Shown here one piece after another: positions 61,529-64,000 of a stretch of 64,000 bases of DNA. The notes beneath the pieces are model-generated. The model searched no databases, was not told the origin of the DNA, and was given only the letters and a program-made list of their open reading frames with translations. Position numbers and translations under genes: made by a program. The stretch covers positions 39,806-103,805 of the forward strand of contig JADLDB010000109.1 of assembly GCA_020846875.1 (NCBI GenBank). The letters run 5' to 3'. Position 1 is the stretch's first letter. Each line of letters begins with the position of its first letter. Source of the stretch: Myxococcales bacterium. GTDB lineage: Bacteria; Myxococcota; Myxococcia; Myxococcales; Myxococcaceae.

Positions 61529-62722
61529 TCAACGCTTCGCCAGGAGGGCGGCAAAGAAGCCGTCGGTTCCGTGGCGGTGGGGGAAGAGCCGCAAGAATCC
61601 GCGCGCGTCGAGGAGTTCGGCGTCGAGGACCGGCGGAGCGAGGGAGACGTCCTTGCGGGTGGAGAGGACGGCATCGATAACTTCCTCGTTCTCTTCGGGA
61701 CGCAGGGTGCAGGTGGCGTAGACGAGGCGGCCGCCGGGGGCGAGGTGGTGGAGGCCGCGCTCGAGGAGCTCGCGCTGCAGGGCCGGGAGGCGCTCGAAGT
61801 CGTGGGGATCGAGGCGCCAGCGCGAGTCCGGACCGCGCCGCAGCGCGCCCAACTCAGAGCAAGGAGCATCGACGAGGACGAAGGGGACGCGGAGCTCGTC
61901 GGGGGGCGTGGCGCCGTGGATGGTGACGGTGACGCCGGCCTTCGAGGCGCGGTGGCGGAGGCGCTCCAAGCGGGCGAGGTCAGCGTCGGCAGCGTGGACT
62001 TTCCCGGAGGGGCCGACGAGGGCGGCGAGGTGCAGCGATTTCCCGCCGGCGCCGGCGCAGAGGTCGAGGACATGGGCGCCCTCGGAGAGGCCGAGGGCGT
62101 GCGCGAGGAGCTGGCTGCCTTCGTCCTGGACTTCGAAGTGGCCGGGGAGCGCGGCGGACAGCGCGTAGACGTTGGGGCGTGGGGTGGTGAGGACGAGGCA
62201 GTCGGCGGCGTGGTGGCCGGGGGTGGTGTCGACACCGTGGGCAAGGAGGGCGGCGGCGAGCTCGTGGCGAGACGTCTGACGGCGGTTGACGCGGAAGCAG
62301 ACGGGCCCGGGGAGGTTGAGGGCGGCAGCGAGCGCGGGTGCTTCGTCGCCGACGGCGCGGACGAGGTCCTTCGCCAGCCAATCGGGGACGGAGAAGCGGT
62401 CGCGCCAGTCGGTGGACGGCGGGCCACCGAAAGCGACCAGCGCGTCCAGAAGACGTGCCCCCTCGCCTCCACCGTGGGGAGAAGGCCGGGGTGAGGGGAA
62501 CAGTTGCAGTCTCCTCCTCCACAGCCCGACGCCGAAGATCGCCTCCGCGCAGACGCGTCGCTGCTCCTCGGAGAACTCGCGATGCGCGCGGAGGAATCGA
62601 TCCAACACCCGCTCTGCGGCGGAGCCGGCCAGCATCTCGTCGATAGGGGCACCGAGCAGTTCCCGAATCCCCTCCAGAGCTTCCCAGGGGACGTCGCGGA
62701 CGCGTTGCTCGGCGGGTGTCAT
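61529..62722 (-). CDS. RsmB/NOP-family RNA m5C methyltransferase with an inserted repeat
   Basis: 397 aa. It should methylate a cytosine C5 in RNA (16S rRNA C967 in the case of RsmB). The N-terminal NusB-like helical part is followed by VLDLCAGAGGKSLHLAAL (SAM site), LVDAPCSELGALRRGPDSRW (motif IV, with Cys) and YATCTLRPEENEEVI (motif VI, catalytic Cys). Residues 75-89 (FPSPRPSPHGGGEGA) are not family sequence: they are encoded by a palindromic repeat (62459-62501) inserted in frame in a loop between N-terminal helices. The last codon is 4 bases into the HD gene frame (ATGA overlap 62719-62722), so the two are coupled. Confidence 0.9.
   Translation of the reverse strand: MTPAEQRVRDVPWEALEGIRELLGAPIDEMLAGSAAERVLDRFLRAHREFSEEQRRVCAEAIFGVGLWRRRLQLFPSPRPSPHGGGEGARLLDALVAFGGPPSTDWRDRFSVPDWLAKDLVRAVGDEAPALAAALNLPGPVCFRVNRRQTSRHELAAALLAHGVDTTPGHHAADCLVLTTPRPNVYALSAALPGHFEVQDEGSQLLAHALGLSEGAHVLDLCAGAGGKSLHLAALVGPSGKVHAADADLARLERLRHRASKAGVTVTIHGATPPDELRVPFVLVDAPCSELGALRRGPDSRWRLDPHDFERLPALQRELLERGLHHLAPGGRLVYATCTLRPEENEEVIDAVLSTRKDVSLAPPVLDAELLDARGFLRLFPHRHGTDGFFAALLAKR
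62459..62501 (-). repeat. Palindromic repeat element, copy 2, inside the RsmB-type gene
   Basis: Minus strand: GTTCCCCTCACCCCGGCCTT, then CTCCCCACGGTGGAGGCGAG and GGGG. It has the same PSP/PLP-coding theme and GGGGAG/CTCCCC inverted halves as copy 1. It lies within the coding sequence without a frameshift, which adds about 15 residues to the protein. Confidence 0.65.
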
Positions 62723-63330
62723 GCGGCCAGGGCCCGGCGGAGATTCTCCCTCGCGCGGGCGTCGAGGCGCTGGTGGAACAAGTCGGAGAGGTAGATGCGG
62801 GGTGCGTCCAGCAGGCGCTTCAGGAAGCGGCGTCGGTTGAAGCGGAAGACGATGCCGGGGACGACGCCCTGGTACTCCTGTTCGATGGCGACGTCGTAGG
62901 CGTCGAAGCGTGGGGCGTCCGCGGCGAGGATGGCCATGTCGCAGTCGAGGAAGAGGGCGGCGTCGGAGTCGACGTCGGCGGGGGTCAACTTGCCGTGGCG
63001 GGCGGTGAGGAGGATGAGCTCTTTCACGCGGGGGACGTCGAGGCTGGCGCGGGGAAGAAAAGTCTCGATCGCCTGGCCGGCGAGGTCGGCGGACTTCGCT
63101 TCGTTGTCGGACTTGCCGGCGACGTAGACGGCGTCGTGAAAGAGGGCGGCGAGGAAGACCTCGCGGGGTTGCTTCCAGCCGGGGCCCGCGGTCACATCCC
63201 CGACGTGCGCGAGGACTTCCTGGACGTGCGCGAAGGAGTGGTACGCCCGCGGGGGCGAGGCGTACGCCGCCTGCACCGCCCGAATGAGGCCTTCGGGGAG
63301 CTCGAAGGGGCTGTTCGTCAGGGTTGACAT
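62719..63330 (-). CDS. HD-domain phosphohydrolase
   Basis: 203 aa from ATG 63330 (a GTG at 63345 is also in frame). The metal-binding His/Asp set is visible: RAYHSFAHVQEVL, VFLAALFHDAVYVAG (HD), LLTARHGKLTPAD and LDCDMAILAA. It fits the predicted metal-dependent HD-superfamily phosphohydrolases of about 200 residues; the substrate is unknown (nucleotides are typical). It lies first in a two-gene operon with the RsmB-type gene (ATGA overlap). The start codon overlaps the -35 of the divergent tRNA promoter. Confidence 0.9.
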   Translation of the reverse strand: MSTLTNSPFELPEGLIRAVQAAYASPPRAYHSFAHVQEVLAHVGDVTAGPGWKQPREVFLAALFHDAVYVAGKSDNEAKSADLAGQAIETFLPRASLDVPRVKELILLTARHGKLTPADVDSDAALFLDCDMAILAADAPRFDAYDVAIEQEYQGVVPGIVFRFNRRRFLKRLLDAPRIYLSDLFHQRLDARARENLRRALAA

Positions 63331-63353
63331 GCTAAGCCGTCGCACCGTACAAG
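63324..63353 (+). promoter_or_regulatory. Promoter of tRNA-Asn
   Basis: A perfect -35 TTGACA (63324-63329) and a -10 TACAAG (63348-63353), 18 bases apart, with the tRNA 5' end 24 bases after the -10. The -35 overlaps the ATG of the divergent HD gene. Confidence 0.65.
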
Positions 63354-63377
63354 GCCGCGCCGTTTCAAGAGGAATAT

Positions 63378-63450
63378 TCCCCGATAGCTCAGTTGGTAGA
63401 GCAACGGACTGTTAATCCGTGTGTCCCTGGTTCGAGCCCAGGTCGGGGAG
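63378..63450 (+). tRNA. tRNA-Asn (GTT)
   Basis: 73 bases that fold as a tRNA: acceptor TCCCCGA with TCGGGGA and discriminator G; D arm with AGTTGGTAGA; anticodon stem ACGGA/TCCGT with loop CTGTTAA and anticodon GTT; T arm with GGTTCGAGCC. CCA is not encoded. A promoter precedes it and a stable hairpin terminator follows at 63496. Confidence 0.97.
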
Positions 63451-63495
63451 CTGAAGGTAGCCGTTCACCAACGGTCGCCTCCTGAAAGTTAACCG

Positions 63496-63534
63496 ACGGC
63501 CCCACGGAGAAATCCGCGGGGCCGTTTCAGTTTC
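63496..63534 (+). terminator. Stable hairpin terminator after tRNA-Asn
   Basis: ACGGCCCC (63496-63503) pairs with GGGGCCGT (63518-63525); inside it CGGA pairs with TCCG around a GAAA tetraloop, with a single A-C mismatch between. TTCAGTTT follows. The structure is very stable and fits an intrinsic terminator 46 bases after the tRNA. Confidence 0.75.
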
Positions 63535-64000
63535 TGCCCACGGTCCCGCCGAGTTCGACGCTGATTCGCTCGTCTCGCGCAGCTGGACGGAGTTCGTGCA
63601 GAGAGCGAACGAGGCGCGCGTCGGCGGCGTTCTCGCGAGGGAAGGACGGAGAATCGGCGTCGAGTTCCGGCCAGCCACGTCAGAGAGACAGAGAGCGTTT
63701 AACGCCTCGCTCCGTTTCCCTGGACGGCTCGGCCAGCGTTTAACCGACCACCGTTCTCGAACGCGCGCCCCCTGCCCCGCCGAGAGCGACCAGTCGCCGC
63801 CCACGCGCTGTCGTGGACCGGGGTCGCTGTCTCACTCAAGTTGGCAGAGAGGAAAGCGGCCAACTCGGGTCCTGATTACGGGAGCTTACGGCGACTCTCT
63901 GTTTCTCTCTACCCGCAGAGCGAGAGGGGAACACTGAGTCGCCCGTCGATTCCGCGGACGCGTTCGATTGTGCAGAGACCCAACAGGCACGCGAGGAATG
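63535..64000. other. Non-coding stretch after tRNA-Asn
   Basis: No reading frame has a start with a ribosome binding site, a signal peptide or a motif. GC content looks lower than in the genes to the left, and the sequence holds short repeats such as GCGTTTAAC at 63695 and again at 63736. A gene to the right, outside the window, may use it as a leader. Confidence 0.5.

Noticed and set aside
63412..63804. A 130-codon minus frame that runs through the tRNA
   Set aside because: It covers the antisense of tRNA-Asn and its terminator and has no motif.

Overview
The window is a GC-rich, gene-dense bacterial chromosome segment from a myxobacterium (Myxococcota, most likely suborder Cystobacterineae, family Myxococcaceae or a close relative). 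The strongest marker is an mglB-mglA pair whose products match what I know of the Myxococcus xanthus gliding regulator and its GTPase almost residue for residue. Supporting signs are adventurous-gliding (Glt) genes, several Ser/Thr kinases (one with the HRDISPSN catalytic loop I associate with myxobacteria), and many lipoproteins with Cys-rich modules and (GGGX)n tracts. Family assignments rest on recognised motifs; no database search was run.

Layout. 1-9.2 kb: a secreted protein cut by the left edge, a PIN-toxin remnant, an RlmL-type rRNA methyltransferase, a TPR lipoprotein, a PEGA Ser/Thr kinase, a (GGGX)n lipoprotein, plsY with a DUF2752 membrane protein, a DUF4920 protein, a nuclease-like protein and a vapBC pair with a palindromic operator candidate. 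9.3-12 kb: clpS-clpA. 12-16.5 kb: a frameshifted lipoprotein remnant, a large Cys-rich lipoprotein, a DUF2478-like NTPase relative and a zinc-ribbon/SUFU/DUF1963 fusion. 16.6-25.2 kb: InhA-type fabI, a thioredoxin-fold/NHL lipoprotein, an outer-membrane protein, sucA-sucB, a cold-shock gene and a cytochrome c'-like protein. 25.5-31.5 kb: lipoproteins, a hotdog protein coupled to an S9 peptidase, and a copper monooxygenase-like lipoprotein with a haem motif.

31.5-34.6 kb is the conserved dnaX-ybaB-recR replication/repair operon. Here dnaX is split between two frames at a TTT-C site, which suggests +1 frameshifting between gamma and tau, unless it is a mutation or an error. 34.6-41 kb, minus strand: an MFS transporter and a tightly coupled three-gene set (Ser/Thr kinase with a periplasmic TonB-like domain, double-FecR lipoprotein, outer-membrane barrel with regulatory-like domains) that looks like a trans-envelope signalling unit.

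41.1-56.4 kb, plus strand, is the motility and polysaccharide block: mglB-mglA, two uncharacterised envelope proteins, gltD, gltE, gltF, gltG, a coiled-coil protein and a cNMP-binding protein. A good sigma-70 promoter then precedes a secreted protein, an 18-strand-type outer-membrane barrel candidate and a short OPX lipoprotein without the outer-membrane domain, so probably a composite OPX/barrel exporter.

56.4-60.6 kb, minus strand: a peptidoglycan-recycling set (ldcA, a serine beta-lactamase-fold protein, mpl), a TlpA-like lipoprotein and a truncated gene that collides with the OPX gene. 60.6-63.5 kb: a membrane protein, an RsmB-type methyltransferase carrying a palindromic repeat in its coding sequence, an HD phosphohydrolase, and tRNA-Asn with promoter and terminator. 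The last 0.5 kb has no convincing gene.
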